Shown: positions 48,111 through 61,849, counted from the first letter of the stretch. The stretch: DNA of 64,000 nt from Epiperipatus broadwayi (GCA_028023455.1 JAQFVV010000001.1:25719401-25783400); one strand, 5' to 3'. A program made the numbers and translations. Notes: generated by a model not told the origin, from the sequence alone.

Positions 48111-49195
48111 GTGATAAAAGGTAGAAAGATAGTTGTAGAGGTGCTACAATCACTGATTTGAAAAAAAAATGTTAAAATTCCACCAATAGCAAAAATGTTA
48201 AATTAAGAATGTTTTTTAAAAATATATTTCCAAATAGGAGGAAGTTTGCTTGTATCATCTTGCTTATTGATACAATTTGTCCTTTTTAAGTATCTCAATG
48301 GCTTCTCTAATTTTGCACTGGTAGAGATGATCACATCTGATATGATTCTGATACTAGAAAAATCAATTTTATAACCTGAATCTATAGTATGGAGTGAAAA
48401 CGCTGATGATGATCAGTGTTGTTTAACTGCATTATCATGCTCATCTCTCCTAACACTGATGTGACAATTGCTCATACTTATGTAAGAAGCTTTACAATTT
48501 TCACATGAGATTTAATAAACACCATGAGATTCAAGAAGGATTGAATCCTTAGGCTTGGTTATTATATTGCCGATCTTTTGATGAGTAGAAAATACTATAT
48601 TTCTATTATAGCATTTTAATACATGTTCAGTACTGTCTGTAGTTCCTTTTACATATGGAACACAAATTCTAATAGCTGATATATTATCCTTTTGTTTCCT
48701 ATTTTGTCCATTTTGGGCTTAAAATAAGGCTTTTTTAATAAATTTATAATTATACCTATTTGCTAATAAAACACTATTAATATGATTTACTTCTTCTTTC
48801 AGTTGTGATTTATCTGAAAAGTTAATTGCTCTATTTAAGAGTTTTGCTACAGAATCTCATCTGAAAATTTGTAAAGCTTCTTACATAGGTATGAGTAATC
48901 ATCACATCAGTGTTAGGAGAGATGAGCATGCTAATGCAGTTAAACAACTCTCATCATCAGCAGCACTCTCACTCCATACTATAGATTCAGGTCATAAAAT
49001 TGATTTTTCTAGTACCAAGATCATATCTAGATGTGATAATCTATATCAGTGCAAAATTACAGAAACCATTGAGATACTTAAAAGACCAGATTGCATCAAT
49101 AAATGAAATGATACATGCAAACTTCCTCATATTTGGAAAGATTTTTTTAAAAAAATTCTTAATTTAACATTTTTGCTATCTTCAGTGATGGTTGA
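48076..49195. mobile_element. second Penelope-like family, palindromic (copy D)
   Basis: An inverted pair, 3' ends outward. The left copy on the minus strand (about 48850 down to 48076) encodes a linker region (AIRICVPYVKGTTDS, IVFSTHQKIGNIITKP) and then GIY-YIG-like sequence (SHGVY, stop, ISCENCKASYI, RRDEHDNAVKQH). The right copy (about 48850-49195) repeats only the nuclease part, for example the open stretch at 48891-49106 with VRRDEHANAVKQL and LHTIDSGHKIDFSSTKII. The V-PYV-G linker and GVY-I-C--C---YI arrangement are typical of metazoan PLEs of the Neptune/Poseidon sort. The sequence differs clearly from copies A, B, C and E. It lies directly beside the gypsy element, separated by (AT)n. 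All frames are broken. Confidence 0.75.
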
Positions 49196-50490
49196 TATGA
49201 ATTGGTTAATTCAGTTTACTTGTCTTTTTTCTTTAGTATAACCTAATATCTATGTTTTCAAAAATCCTGTAATGAATTAATATGTTTATGAAACATTTTT
49301 TAATTAATTTTTTTAATTATCAATAATCGTTTATTTTTTAATGTGTGATTTTAAAACAAATTTATAAGATTAACTTCAGTTTTGTTTTATTATATGTACA
49401 TAAAACCATTTTCACCTTTTAATTACATATTAGACTATTTTTATCATCTAGCTATTAATTGTTAAATGTCTAAAAATATTAAAACTTTATAAACTTTTCA
49501 AATACCTTCAATTGTTAATAGTATCACCCAAATTAATGTAGTACTCTTATTCTCCTCTCTTTTTTATGTATTGCTAATTTGACCAGTAACATTATTTGCA
49601 TTAGAATCAAACAAAGATATTTTGATCCATGACTAGTGAATTTAAGGACAGTATTAAATTTAAGCTGGCAATATAACCAAATAGATTTTAACAGAATATT
49701 ATAATTGATTAGATAAATTTGCTTTAAATTTAGTATTCATGAATCCATGGGTACTTGTTCAATTCTCATGTTAGTATTGTTCCTGAAAAATCAGAATCTT
49801 TTGAAAAAGAAATGAGACTAATATTGCTTGAAATGTTGTTTTTTATACCAACCTATAAGATTTTACTATAATGGAATGTATTTGAAAAGTTTAAAATTTG
49901 ATTTTTTTCTCAAGACATTTAACAATTGCAAATTTTTAGACAAATATCTTTTCTTTTTATTATAACTATCTGGGCTATTTCTTGTCACACAAAATATTAT
50001 TACAGAGATCTTAGTTTTAGTTGGATAACAATTAATATTAAATAAAAATACTTTAAATAATAATTCGAATATTGAACTGTAATAAGAAACTAATAATCTC
50101 ATTTTTTTAAAAAAATACTATAATATTAATATATTAACTAAATATTTATATTATAACTATATTATATGTTGATATTAGATATTATCCAAATATTAAAAAT
50201 GGTACTATTAATTTTTAACAGCCCAAGAATAAATCACTGCAATCTTACTTTTTCGAACAAACATACATTAAAGAATTGTATGATGATAATATTTTTCACA
50301 TCTAAATAATGAGTATAATTACATACATATTTGATTGTAGTTAGTCACCAATATTTAAACTAAACTCGCAACTGCAAGAATCCTGGTAGATATTTAATAA
50401 ATAATTAACTTTTATATTTCTCTAACAATTAAATTTTTATGGATAATTTCAATTATAATCTGGAATTACTCGATTGATTGACTTTTTATT
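49196..50490. other. non-genic intron sequence
   Basis: AT-rich, with no coding or repeat structure that I can support. Confidence 0.4.
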
Positions 50491-50492
50491 GT

Positions 50493-50760
<268 letters not shown>

Positions 50761-51104
50761 AAGTTATGTACAAATTGATTCATGATACTACACATGTAAT
50801 AAAATTTTACAATCTTGACAGGAAAGAAAACATGATTTACAGTAATTGAAAGAAAAAAATTATTACATAACAAACTACAAGTCAAATTAGATTTACATAA
50901 AATTTTTAAATGTGATATTGAGAAAAATACATGAAAACACATGACATTGTGATTGAAAAAATATGGAGGAGAGTTTGAAGTTGGTATTAGATTGATATAT
51001 GGTCCCATAAAAATTGAGTTTATTAGTGAGAGTGCTATAGTTTTCATAGCTAAACTTTATTATTCATTTATTACATAATTTCCATGCGGAAAAAAAAGCT
51101 GAAG

Positions 51105-51655
51105 AATACTAGTCAGTATAAATTGGAAAATGGAAAAATACTTTTCAGAATGAATTGCATCTTGGGAAAATGTAAAAATACTAGTTCAGCATAAATTGCA
51201 TCCTGTGAAAATAGAATGAATTCATTTTAGGAAAATGAAAAAATATGAATTGCATCTTGGAAAAATGAAAAAATACTAGTCATCATAAATTGAATCTTGG
51301 GGAAAATGCAAATAATACTAATTCAGAATGAATTGCATCTTGGGAAAATTGAAAAATACTAGTTAGCATAAATTGCATCTTGGGAAAAATACTAATAAGC
51401 AGAAATTGGTTCTTGGGAAAATGGAAAAATACTAGTCAGCATGAACTGCATCTTGGGAAAATGAAAAAAATTAGTTCAGTATGAATTGCATCTTGAGAAA
51501 ATGAAAAAATACTAGACAGCACGAATTGCATTTTGGGAAAATGAAAAATCTCATTCAGCATGAATTGTAATTTGGGAAATGGATAAATAACAGTTAGCAT
51601 GAATATCATCTTGGTAAAATAGAAAAATACTATTCAGCAAAAATTGCATCTTGTC
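51105..51655. repeat. minisatellite, unit about 41-44 bp, about 12 copies
   Basis: Degenerate tandem copies with the consensus blocks AATACTAGTTCAGCATGAAT, TGCATCTTGGGAAAATG and AAAA. Unit length varies and some units are truncated. Confidence 0.88.
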
Positions 51656-51656
51656 A

Positions 51657-52341
<685 letters not shown>

Positions 52342-52394
52342 GAAAATAACTAATCCTATAACTAAAGCTTAGTGAAATATGTTTTTTATTATAG

Positions 52395-52565
52395 ATTTCT
52401 TATAGCATTACTTCTCCTGAACTTTCAGACAGAGAAACCTATCCAATGTTCTTCCGTACAATTCCATCTACCAGAATGTTTAATGATGTCTTTTTAGCAA
52501 TAATGGGACATTATGGGTGGAAAAAAGTTGCTGTTATACATTCCATAGAAAATAAAAAAAGTGAT
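52395..52565 (+). CDS. GABA-B receptor-like exon, Venus-flytrap domain part 2
   Basis: A 57-codon exon, phase 0 at both ends, with acceptor TTTTTTATTATAG and donor GTGAGT. It starts ISYSITSPELSDRETYP and contains FFRTIPSTRMFN and GHYGWKKVAVIHS. These match the block of GABA-B receptors where (I/L)S-----P-L----YP-FFRT-PS----N is followed by a W-K-(V/I) strand. Joined in phase to the exon at 20773-20910, it gives a continuous flytrap-domain segment. A second AG 11 bases into the exon would break the frame and is unlikely to be used. Similarity to subunits 1 and 2 is about equal by eye. Confidence 0.93.
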
Positions 52566-53350
52566 GTGAGTATTTTTTTATTAAAAAAAAAATTTCAAAA
52601 AAAAGACGAGTAACTTCTAAGGATCTTAATAAAATTTATTTTTTTTGTATTTATCTCAAATGTTTATAAACTTTATTTACTCTAACTTAACTATATTTAT
52701 AATTAATATGGTAAGTTTATCTATAAATGTTTACAGAGCAAATATTTCAAAATACTTTTCTAATTTTATAACATTTTGAAATTGAAGTTCAGTAATATTT
52801 GAGAATTCTTATGGCCAACTAAAAATACCTAAGTAGCCTGGACTTTTTTAGGTATCTAGCATATAACTAACCCAATTAGTTATCTAGTTATTGGATTGTA
52901 ACTGAATATTTGACTATTCTAACTGGAGAGTAAAGTTTTCAAATTAATTTGGGTTAGAAAAAAGAATGCTAATCTACTAATTATAAAATAGAAATACAAT
53001 GATGACAGACAGGACTTCATTACTGGGATAAATAAAAGCATCTCATCTGCTAATCTTGTTAATGTCATCATTACTTTACATTTTTAATAGAAATAAATGT
53101 ATGTATTAAATTCTTTTATTAATTAAATTACACTGTAAAATGTTTGAATTTCATTTAATTATTTAATGGCTGAAACCAAAATATGGAGAAAACTAAATTA
53201 AAAAAGAAAGAAATTCTGCATATACTTCATTCTCAATTACATCATAACTGTCCAGATTTGTAGAACAATTCTTTTAACTTATTCATTACCATTAAAAAAT
53301 TTTAATACTGATAAAAATTACTTCATATTGTTGTAGTTAGAATATTATTG

Positions 53351-53352
<2 letters not shown>
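52566..53352. other. intron sequence downstream of the second exon
   Basis: No gene or element recognised. It ends at an (AT)n tract. Confidence 0.45.

Positions 53353-53411
<59 letters not shown>
53353..53411. repeat. (AT)n microsatellite flanking PLE copy E
   Basis: A pure AT run near the left end of the PLE palindrome; a similar run (about 55279-55322) closes the right side. Confidence 0.95.
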
Positions 53412-53416
<5 letters not shown>

Positions 53417-53527
53417 TTATTAATCAATGTCTGTATTCCAATTATAATAAAATATATATAATTATTCAAAACAATACAATAATTAATACAGTAACAATAT
53501 TTTAAACAAATATATACCAATTTAATA

Positions 53528-53562
53528 GAAGTACTTTCAACTATCTATGTAGTCATTGTCAA
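53528..53562 (-). ncRNA. hammerhead-like hairpin, left end of PLE copy E
   Basis: The minus strand reads TTGACAAT, stem GACTA/TAGTT around CATAGA, then GAAAGTACTTC. Core positions are changed from CTGANGA. Confidence 0.4.
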
Positions 53563-53624
53563 CTAGACTCAAATTGTATTAGAAAAAACCGTTACAAATG
53601 TAAACAAAAGTAATACGTCATACA

Positions 53625-54134
53625 TCAATTTTCCCACAATTCATTAATTTTTATATTGGCTGCCTGTCTATTTATCAACTGTTGCTTTTCACTTTTTATT
53701 AACATAGCTTCTTTAATTTTGCGTTTATTATTATTTCTTTCAATACACAGAATTTTAACTTTATTAAAATCAAAATCAAAACCATAATTACATGTTACAT
53801 TATGATCAAAAAATACTGATGGTGATACATCATCATTTCTAACATTCTCTTGTCTTGATTTTTGCACTCGTTTATATAATAACAAATGCTCCCTTGATCT
53901 TTTCTCCAATGTACATCGAGATTCCCCAATATATGCCTTTCCACAAACACATAGCCATTTATATATTGCACAACTTTGATTTAAAATACTACACCTATTT
54001 TTTGAATTATTTATTAATCTATTTAAATTAGGAGTAGTATAAAATGCAACTCGACATATATTTTTATATATCTGTTTTATAAATTTAACCTGTTCATTAC
54101 AAATAAATGGTATTGATATCCAAGTATATTTTAT
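53625..54134 (-). pseudogene. PLE GIY-YIG region, inverted duplicate (copy E, left arm)
   Basis: Reads from the linker into the GIY-YIG nuclease and its C-terminus. 53625-53909 is open from MEKRSREHLLLYKR to INELWEN and a stop, with one residue differing from the right arm. Upstream in the arm the same frame carries AYIGESRCTL. It has no RT and no start of its own; it is the inverted partial copy typical of Penelope terminal structures. Confidence 0.8.
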
Positions 54135-54135
54135 A

Positions 54136-55113
54136 TATACTAATATATATTGCCAAGGTATTAAAATTTATTACAGGTATGTTGATGATGTTTTCGTTTG
54201 TGGAAGTTTAGATATTATAAATGTATTATTCAATGAATTAAATAGTTTAGAAGGTTTAAAATGGAGTAAATCTTTTGAAGAAAAAAAGTCAATTCAGTAT
54301 TTAGATATTAAAGTTACACGTAATAAAAATAAATTAGATTATTGTATGGTAATAAAAGATATTGAAAAAAGAGGATATATTCCTTGGTATTCAAATGTGC
54401 CAATAGCACATAAATTATCCGGTTTAAAATCATTTTTATTTAGGAATAATAAATTATGTAAATATAGTTCTGATAAAATAAGTAACATAAATGTATTTAT
54501 TATGGATTTGTTAAATGTTGGATATGATCATAAATTAATTTATAATATTGTTACTAAGTTTAATAATAATAGAAATATTTTAGATGCTATAGATATTGAT
54601 AAAATAAAATATACTTGGATATCAATACCATTTATTTGTAATGAACAGGTTAAATTTATAAAACAGATATATAAAAATATATGTCGAGTTGCATTTTATA
54701 CTACTCCTAATTTAAATAGATTAATAAATAATTCAAAAAATAGGTGTAGTATTTTAAATCAAAGTTGTGCAATATATAAATGGCTATGTGTTTGTGGAAA
54801 GGCATATATTGGGGAATCTCGATGTACATTGGAGAAAAGATCAAGGGAGCATTTGTTATTATATAAACGAGTGCAAAAATCAAGACAAGAGAATGTTAGA
54901 AATGATGATGTATCACCATCAGTATTTTTTGATCATAATGTAACATGTAATTATGGTTTTGATTTTGATTTTAATAAAGTTAAAATTCTGTGTATTGAAA
55001 GAAATAATAATAAATGCAAAATTAAAGAAGCTATGTTAATAAAAAGTGAAAAGCAACAGTTGATAAATAGACAGGCAGCCAATATAAAAATTAATGAATT
55101 GTGGGAAAATTGA
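54136..55113 (+). CDS. PLE polyprotein fragment: RT palm end, linker, GIY-YIG nuclease
   Basis: Open for about 325 codons without a stop, although the usual start is missing. It enters at the RT palm with YYRYVDDVFVCGS (YVDD at about 54178-54189). It continues with KSIQYLDIKVTRNK (the thumb-side motif after the catalytic Asp pair), a basic linker (DKIKYTWISIPFICNEQVKF), and then the GIY-YIG core AIYKWLCVCGKAYIGES with RCTLEKRSREH. It ends KINELWEN and a stop. The RT N-terminus was lost at the palindrome junction (54134). In an intact element RT and nuclease act together in target-primed insertion. The open frame suggests recent decay only. Confidence 0.85.
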   Translation, partial: YTNIYCQGIKIYYRYVDDVFVCGSLDIINVLFNELNSLEGLKWSKSFEEKKSIQYLDIKVTRNKNKLDYCMVIKDIEKRGYIPWYSNVPIAHKLSGLKSFLFRNNKLCKYSSDKISNINVFIMDLLNVGYDHKLIYNIVTKFNNNRNILDAIDIDKIKYTWISIPFICNEQVKFIKQIYKNICRVAFYTTPNLNRLINNSKNRCSILNQSCAIYKWLCVCGKAYIGESRCTLEKRSREHLLLYKRVQKSRQENVRNDDVSPSVFFDHNVTCNYGFDFDFNKVKILCIERNNNKCKIKEAMLIKSEKQQLINRQAANIKINELWEN

Positions 55114-55175
55114 TGTATGACGTATTACTTTTGTTTACATTTGTAACGGTTTTTTCTAATACAATTTGAGTCTAG

Positions 55176-55210
55176 TTGACAATGACTACATAGATAGTTG
55201 AAAGTACTTC
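55176..55210 (+). ncRNA. hammerhead-like hairpin, right end of PLE copy E
   Basis: Same structure as 53528-53562, read on the plus strand, 63 bp after the nuclease stop codon. It resembles the hairpins of copies A, B and C at equivalent positions. Confidence 0.42.
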
Positions 55211-55275
55211 TATTAAATTGGTATATATTTGTTTAAAATATTGTTACTGTATTAATTATTGTATTGTTTTGAATA

Positions 55276-55329
<54 letters not shown>

Positions 55330-56998
55330 AAAAAAAATTAATTATTACTATTGAAGATAAAGGATCTATGTTTGTAATATTAAATAAAGAAGATTATGAA
55401 GATAAAATTAAAAATGACTTGATTAAACAAGATTTTGTAAAAATAGAAAAGAATCCAAGTATTTTAATTAAATATAAATATATAAAAATATTACAAAAAA
55501 TGAGAGAAACTAAGTTGATTGATAATAATGAATATAAGTTATTATATCCAACAGAGCTTGAACATCCTATGGTATTTGGAAATATAAAAACTCATAAAGA
55601 AAATATGCCTTTTCGATTAATATTGGATTTTAATGATTATATATTAAAAGAAATGTGTAATCTTATATATAGAAAACTTGCGGTTGGTATGGATTATGGA
55701 AAGTATTGTGTGAAAAATTCTGAGGAAGTACTAAAAAGTTTGAATACAGTTAAATTAAATGGGAATGGTAATGTAGCATCATTTGATAGAGAAAAAATGT
55801 ATCAGAGTGTTTGTAGGATAGAAAGTATTAACATTGTAGTTAGAAAAGTCAAAGATGAGAAGATAATTTCAAAAGAATGGATAAAAATAATAGAAGAGGT
55901 TTTAATCATGATTAATGAGACTTTATATGTAAAATATAATAATGAATTTTGGAGTATTGATAAAGGAGGGATAATGGGCTTTTCGATAAGTGGAATTATG
56001 GATATCAACTATGGTTGATTGGATTGAGCAGAAAGTAATTGATAAGTATATTTAAAATGGAGAAATTATAAAGTATTTTAGGTATGTGGATGATATTTTA
56101 GTTGTAGGAAATGGAAGAAGCACAATGAAAGTTTTTAATGAGCTTAATAAAAATATGTTTAATATTAAATTTACTATAGAAAATAATGAAGAAGGAATAA
56201 AATATTTAGATTTATTAATAAAAAAGGATGAAGATGGAATAATTAATATAAAACACTACATAAAAAATAAAAATGTTAGAGGAATCCAGAATCTTATCAA
56301 CCTTGGTGTCAAAAAATGGGGGTACTAATAGGAATTAAAAAAAGATAGGCTTACATTAAATGATAAAGATGCAATGGAGCAAAAATTGAAAATCCAAGAT
56401 GAATACATTGAATATGGATATAATAGTAAAATTGTAAAAAATATTTTAATAAATAAAAATAGATATAAAAAAGTTAGCAATAAAAATGAAAGAAAAAATA
56501 AGAAATGGATTTCTATTCCATATTCTAAGGATGTATTTAAAATTCTAAATGATAAAAAAGAAAAAATAAATCTTAATATAGGTAGGTATTGGATGGAAAA
56601 ATAGTAAATCTTTAAAAAAAACTAGTAAGTAATTCTAAAATAAGCAATGATAAAAATGATAGGATAGGGATAGTTTATAAAATTATTTGTAAAAGAACAA
56701 GATGATATACATAGGTCAGTCAGCAAAAAGTAAAATAGAAAGGGGTAAAGAGCATGACAGAGCTATAAATAGAAAAGATATTAAATCAGGTCCATTTTGC
56801 AATTTTTTAGAAACAGGTCACATTATGAATTGTGAAGAAAGTATTGAAGTCATCAAATATTGTAAAAATTATAAAGAAAGAAAAGTATATGAAACATTGT
56901 ATATACATGAAAATAAAGAGAAATGTACGAATTTAGTACAAGGGTCGGTAAAGTTAGGTGGAAAAAGGTCATTAAATAAAAATTGGAAAATATAAAAA
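55330..56998 (+). pseudogene. Penelope-like element, RT and GIY-YIG, broken (copy F)
   Basis: A longer PLE copy beginning right after an (AT)n tract. 55340-56018 has IEDKGSMFVILNKEDY, HPMVFGNIKTHKENMPFRLI (the palm entry motif), FDREKMYQSV (first catalytic Asp) and GGIMGFSISGIM (GxPMG-type motif). The frame shifts at about 56005, and a TAA lies at 56053-56055. YVDDILVV follows at 56083-56094. Further stops near 56329, a linker (KKWISIPYSKDVFKIL, 56374-56604), another frameshift, and the GIY-YIG end (MIYIGQSAKSKIERGKEHDRAI, 56702-56995) complete it. Clearly dead. It differs from copy E in sequence, so it is a separate lineage. Confidence 0.88.
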
Positions 56999-57265
56999 CA
57001 TCTTTATTGTTAAGTTTGACCTGTAGATGATGTGTTAAGATGATATGTAAATCACGTGAATTTTTGCAATTGTTATAATATCTTGATAAGGTTCATTTTT
57101 GAATGGAAATTGATTAGATATTAATAAATTTATTATTTATATATTTTAAGTATTTAGTTGTCTATAAATTGAATATATTTTATTTTAAAGAATAGTATAA
57201 TAGAAAGACAACATAATGGTTTTGTAATGCCATCATTGTGATATATATATATATATATATATATC

Positions 57266-57310
<45 letters not shown>

Positions 57311-57934
57311 CATTTTAGATTAAGATCATAATATTGTACAATATAAAATATTTTTAAATCTATTATAAGGCAATAATTAACAAGAATAAAGTAATTCTCA
57401 TGCATTATTTATTAATATAGAGGTTTGACTAAAATACTTTGGTTAGAAAAAATGAATATTTAAATCAATCATGCAATCTATCTAAATATGTTTCAAATTG
57501 ATTTCTTAAAATAGTTGGCAATCCTAAGAGTTTTCTTAATTTAAACATTGTTAATGTTTCAAATAAATGAAAATATGCAGTATAATATCATCAGTGCTTA
57601 ATATATGTATATATAATACTTAAGATTAATACTCATAACACTGTACAATAAATATTTTAAAATACTTTCTAACCTACCATAAGGATCTATGTCACAATCA
57701 ATGAACAAATATAAAATAAAAAATATATAAAATAAAAGAAGCATAACATGAGCATAGAAAGATAAAAAAGTATATTAATAATATTAATAAGCCATAATAT
57801 CATAAGCAATTATACTAATAATCAACAGTCAACCTTTATGACTGGATTTACAAAAAAGTATATTATAAACTGGTTAATTGTATAATTACTTCCAAACTTA
57901 GAGCAAAATATAATATAATGGTTGGGGAAGTATT
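56999..57934. other. non-genic sequence with (AT)n tract
   Basis: Probable PLE 3' untranslated sequence to about 57130, then AT-rich DNA with an (AT)n microsatellite at 57239-57309. No gene seen. Confidence 0.45.
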
Positions 57935-58290
<356 letters not shown>

Positions 58291-61279
58291 AGTCATTAGC
58301 TAAATTTGTAGTAATGTGCATGAAAGAAAATGTGGAACAAAATCAGCATCACATTTTTATATAGCAAAGGAAGCTGTAGCGCATCCAAATTTAAACCCTA
58401 CAGGATTAAGTCCAGAAAAACAGACGGAAAAAGAGGAGGGGACAACAGTTATATTCTTTATTTGTTTGTGTGTTGATAAAAACTCAAAAATAGTAGTACA
58501 CACATTTAATAGTTAATTTTTTTTTGTTAAAAAGTAAAGTTATAACTTGTTACACATATATAGGCAGTGTATGTGTAAGCTATTTAATTGTTTCATATTT
58601 CAAATATTACACTCTCTTCAAAGCTAACCTACATTTGCTAAATTCTAATATTTTATTCTATTTCTATTTTATTATTATCTGTTTCTATTCTGTTTATCTA
58701 TGATTATAATTTGGGGTTTAAGAGTTATAGTTTGGGATTTGAAGGTTAAGAATTTAAATTTGGATATTAAAATTATAAATTTTTAAGGAAAAATCATTCA
58801 GATTATTTTAGTCAGCCAGTTTTATAAATTAGTTGGATGATAAGGTGTGTGCTTGGATATATTACATACATAAATTTACATTTATTATATATTGAAAAAG
58901 AAGAAGGGTTAAATCTGACAAATTATTATTTTTATTCAACAATTTTGTGTTAAAGAAGAAAATCTGTTAAATTAGATATATATTTTTGTAACAATTTTGT
59001 TTTTATAAATGATTGTTTGTCATTTTGGAGTTTAAGCTTGGTGAGAACTCTAATTTTGAAATTGTCTCATCCTAAGATCAAAAGAAAGAAGCTTCAATTT
59101 TAGATGTTACAGATATATGAAAGGAAAAAACTATTTTTTTCTTCAAGACAAAAGTTTGTCTGAAAATCAGGTGTGTGATTTTTTTTAATGTTCCTAAAAA
59201 AGATTGCACTCTCCAGCTAAAAACGAATTGGTCAAAAATAGAAATAAAAATCAGATATAAAAGCAGTCTGAAAATCAGTTGACTGGAGAAGGGCAGACTT
59301 TAAAAAATATTGAAACTAAGAGACAAGCATTTTAATTCTGCAAATATCAATTTTAAAATCTTTTTTTTAATATAAGGTTTTTGAAGATTAAAATACAAGG
59401 ATGTCCAGCTAGGAAAAATATATAGGTCATCTTGGGCTTTCTCTGGCCCCCAGAGCTAGCACATCATATAGGAAGAAAAAAAAGTAATAAAATAGTCTTG
59501 TCTCAAATTAAAATATTATACACCTTGATGACTGATTAAAAAGAAAAATTTGAGAGTTTAAGCAAAAGAAACATTCACCCGCATTTAGGAAAATGATTAA
59601 TCGATTGATAAGTATTAAATCACCTAGTACAAATTGAATCATCTACTACAAATTGAATCCAGTGACTGAGTTTAAACCCAAGAAAAATTATAAATGTGAA
59701 GACAACTGCTATATTTCATCCACTATGAGAATCATGCTGAACAGGAAAAATTTAAAATTAATATAAGGATTTCTAAATAGTCCACTAAAGCAAATAACCG
59801 TATTAGAATCATCATCATCAAATAGTTATACACCTCAAGAAAGAGATAGTTCCAAAGAAAATGGAAATTGTTGCTGCAAAGGTATAAATATTTAACAGGA
59901 CAAGTTTGAACCCTTGGAAGTTCGCCACAAAACAAAGGATCGGTAATATGACTTTTTATATCTATTTTCTTTATGATATCAGAGTCTTAATAAAATTTTA
60001 GCAATAAAGTGGTATATTTTATTTAAAGAACTTTTAAAGACAATTCAGATCGATTAAAACCAAGAATTTCTTACTAATGATAACCTTAAGCTTCATTAAT
60101 GATTTTGTATGTACCAAAATTATGATTGTTTATTAATTTACAGTTATGAAATATTATTAATGTGTAAAATAATTTTTTTTGTATTATTATTTTGGTTTTA
60201 AATAATATTTTGGTTTTTATGGGGATAAACACACACATACATAATAATACTTTTACCTGTGTATAATTGCGAGTGAATGTGAAGGAATAAGCAGTATTAA
60301 AATATTAAATTATTTTGTTTTAAGAAAGTATAGGTTTCAGAGTGTAGAAGGGAGGGGGATAGAAAGATACTTTAAAACTTGTTTCTGAAAAACTTTCCAA
60401 TTTTACTAATATTTATTTTTATTCATTCTGCTTTACATGTTAGATTTCAAAAGTTATGTAGTGCAAATAGAAAAAAAGTGTTTATTTTCTTTATATATGA
60501 CATGTTTTTCTTGTGGAGTGAAAATCTTGGTCAATTTGACATCCAATTTAATATATGCATTATACCATTTACGGGAAAGGGGGAAGAATTTAAAATTAAT
60601 AGTATGATTTCAAATAGTCAAGTATGATTATTATTGTTATTATCCATATAAATTTTCATGTATGTCTAGAAATTTTTATGTATATGTTAGAAATGCAGTA
60701 ATAAATGTTAATTTGTTTTATTAAACAGAGGCATATATATTTCATTAAGAGTATTTTTTTATTAGTTGTGATCATTCATCATCAAAGTGAATATTAGCTA
60801 TTTAAGTTCCAATTAGATATATTAAGATTAGCCACTAATTATTAATTTCTGAAACTAAAGTTTATGATTAGGCTTAGTCCTAAAGCTGTGGTTGAAACCA
60901 TTATTATTTCATTATTGTCGTCATCATCATCATCAATGTTTTAATTAATGAGATAGATAAATGTTTAAAGGCCATAAATAAATAGTGATTTCATGGTATT
61001 TAGTTGACATTTGTGAATAATTGTAATAACCACCATCCCATCATCTATATCATGCAAGGATGAGTGAATTGCCATCCTAAATTAATAATATAATCTGAGC
61101 TAGTAAAACTTATAAAAAAATATTGAAACACATTTATTATGTTAAGATCTAAGAAATGATTTCTGTCTAATGAAATTTATATACTCCACTTTAGTTTAAG
61201 GATGATTTATGTTTACCTAAATATTAGTGCATACAGTGATATGGGTCTAAAAGCAAAATCCTCCATTTTTATTAGAAAT
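58291..61279. other. non-genic intron sequence
   Basis: Short open frames only, none with recognisable domains, including the 66-codon frame at 58316-58516. A small hairpin CTCTGGCCCCCAGAG lies near 59442. No further receptor exon was identified. Confidence 0.4.
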
Positions 61280-61375
61280 AAAGTACCAAAAAGGGATTCA
61301 AACCCGGTACATGTGAAAAGGTTATAAGATATAACTGTGTCTAGGTTCAGATAATCTAGTGGCGCCCTGCTAGAC
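61280..61375 (+). repeat. SINE-like repeat fragment (copy 3)
   Basis: The plus strand reads CTAGGTTCAGATAATCTAG and then TGGCGCCCTG, matching the minus strand of copy 1 (CTAGGTTCAAATGCCTAG then TGGCGCCCTG). On the minus strand GGGTTTGAATCCC at about 61281-61297 looks like a second B-box-like motif. Only part of the unit is preserved. Confidence 0.45.
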
Positions 61376-61849
61376 CATATTCACTTGTTATTTACTTAAA
61401 TATGCACTTGACATCAAACCAAGAGATGAAAGTGAATAAAATCTACCGTCTGTATACCTGAGAAGATATTTTATTGAGTTACCAGTGTACTCACCTACTT
61501 GATGTTATTTCCTGAGTTATAATAGTTTGTTCTTAATAATTTGTTTATGGTTTCTACTTGTTTATTGATGATACAATGCCTGCCTAACCAGGGTTTGAAA
61601 TAGGCCAGACACCTTAAATGATTAGTCTCCAAGTATTATTGTTTTTCATTATTGATATTGCGATATCTTGAGAACTCTAATTATAGAAATATGTTTAATT
61701 TATTCCTGCTCATCATTTTAATATTTATTTACTATTATAGCTACTATCCAGATATAAAATGGTAATATTTATATTTGAATTTGAATTCTTTTGAGCAATT
61801 ATTTTATGTTACAATTGAATCTTTTGATAACTGTAATTTAGTTACAATT

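Larger units (their letters stand above)
53445..55283. mobile_element. Penelope-like element, near-perfect palindrome (copy E)
   Basis: The left arm 53445-54134 (minus sense) and right arm 54604-55283 (plus sense) are nearly identical inverted copies of about 690 bp. They are separated by 469 bp of unique coding sequence. Both 3' ends point outward and end in GAAAGTACTTCTATTAAA and then AT-rich sequence. The very low divergence between arms suggests recent origin or gene conversion. Confidence 0.9.

Noticed and set aside
51105-51655. Possible CRISPR-like array
   Set aside because: The units are contiguous degenerate copies without distinct spacers and the genome is eukaryotic; it is a minisatellite.
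58316-58516. 66-codon plus-strand frame after the SINE-like repeat
   Set aside because: Not recognised, no splice context, and it does not continue the receptor domain.
61281-61297. Candidate tRNA gene from the GGGTTTGAATCCC motif
   Set aside because: No complete cloverleaf or acceptor stem could be built around it; only a B-box-like motif in a repeat.
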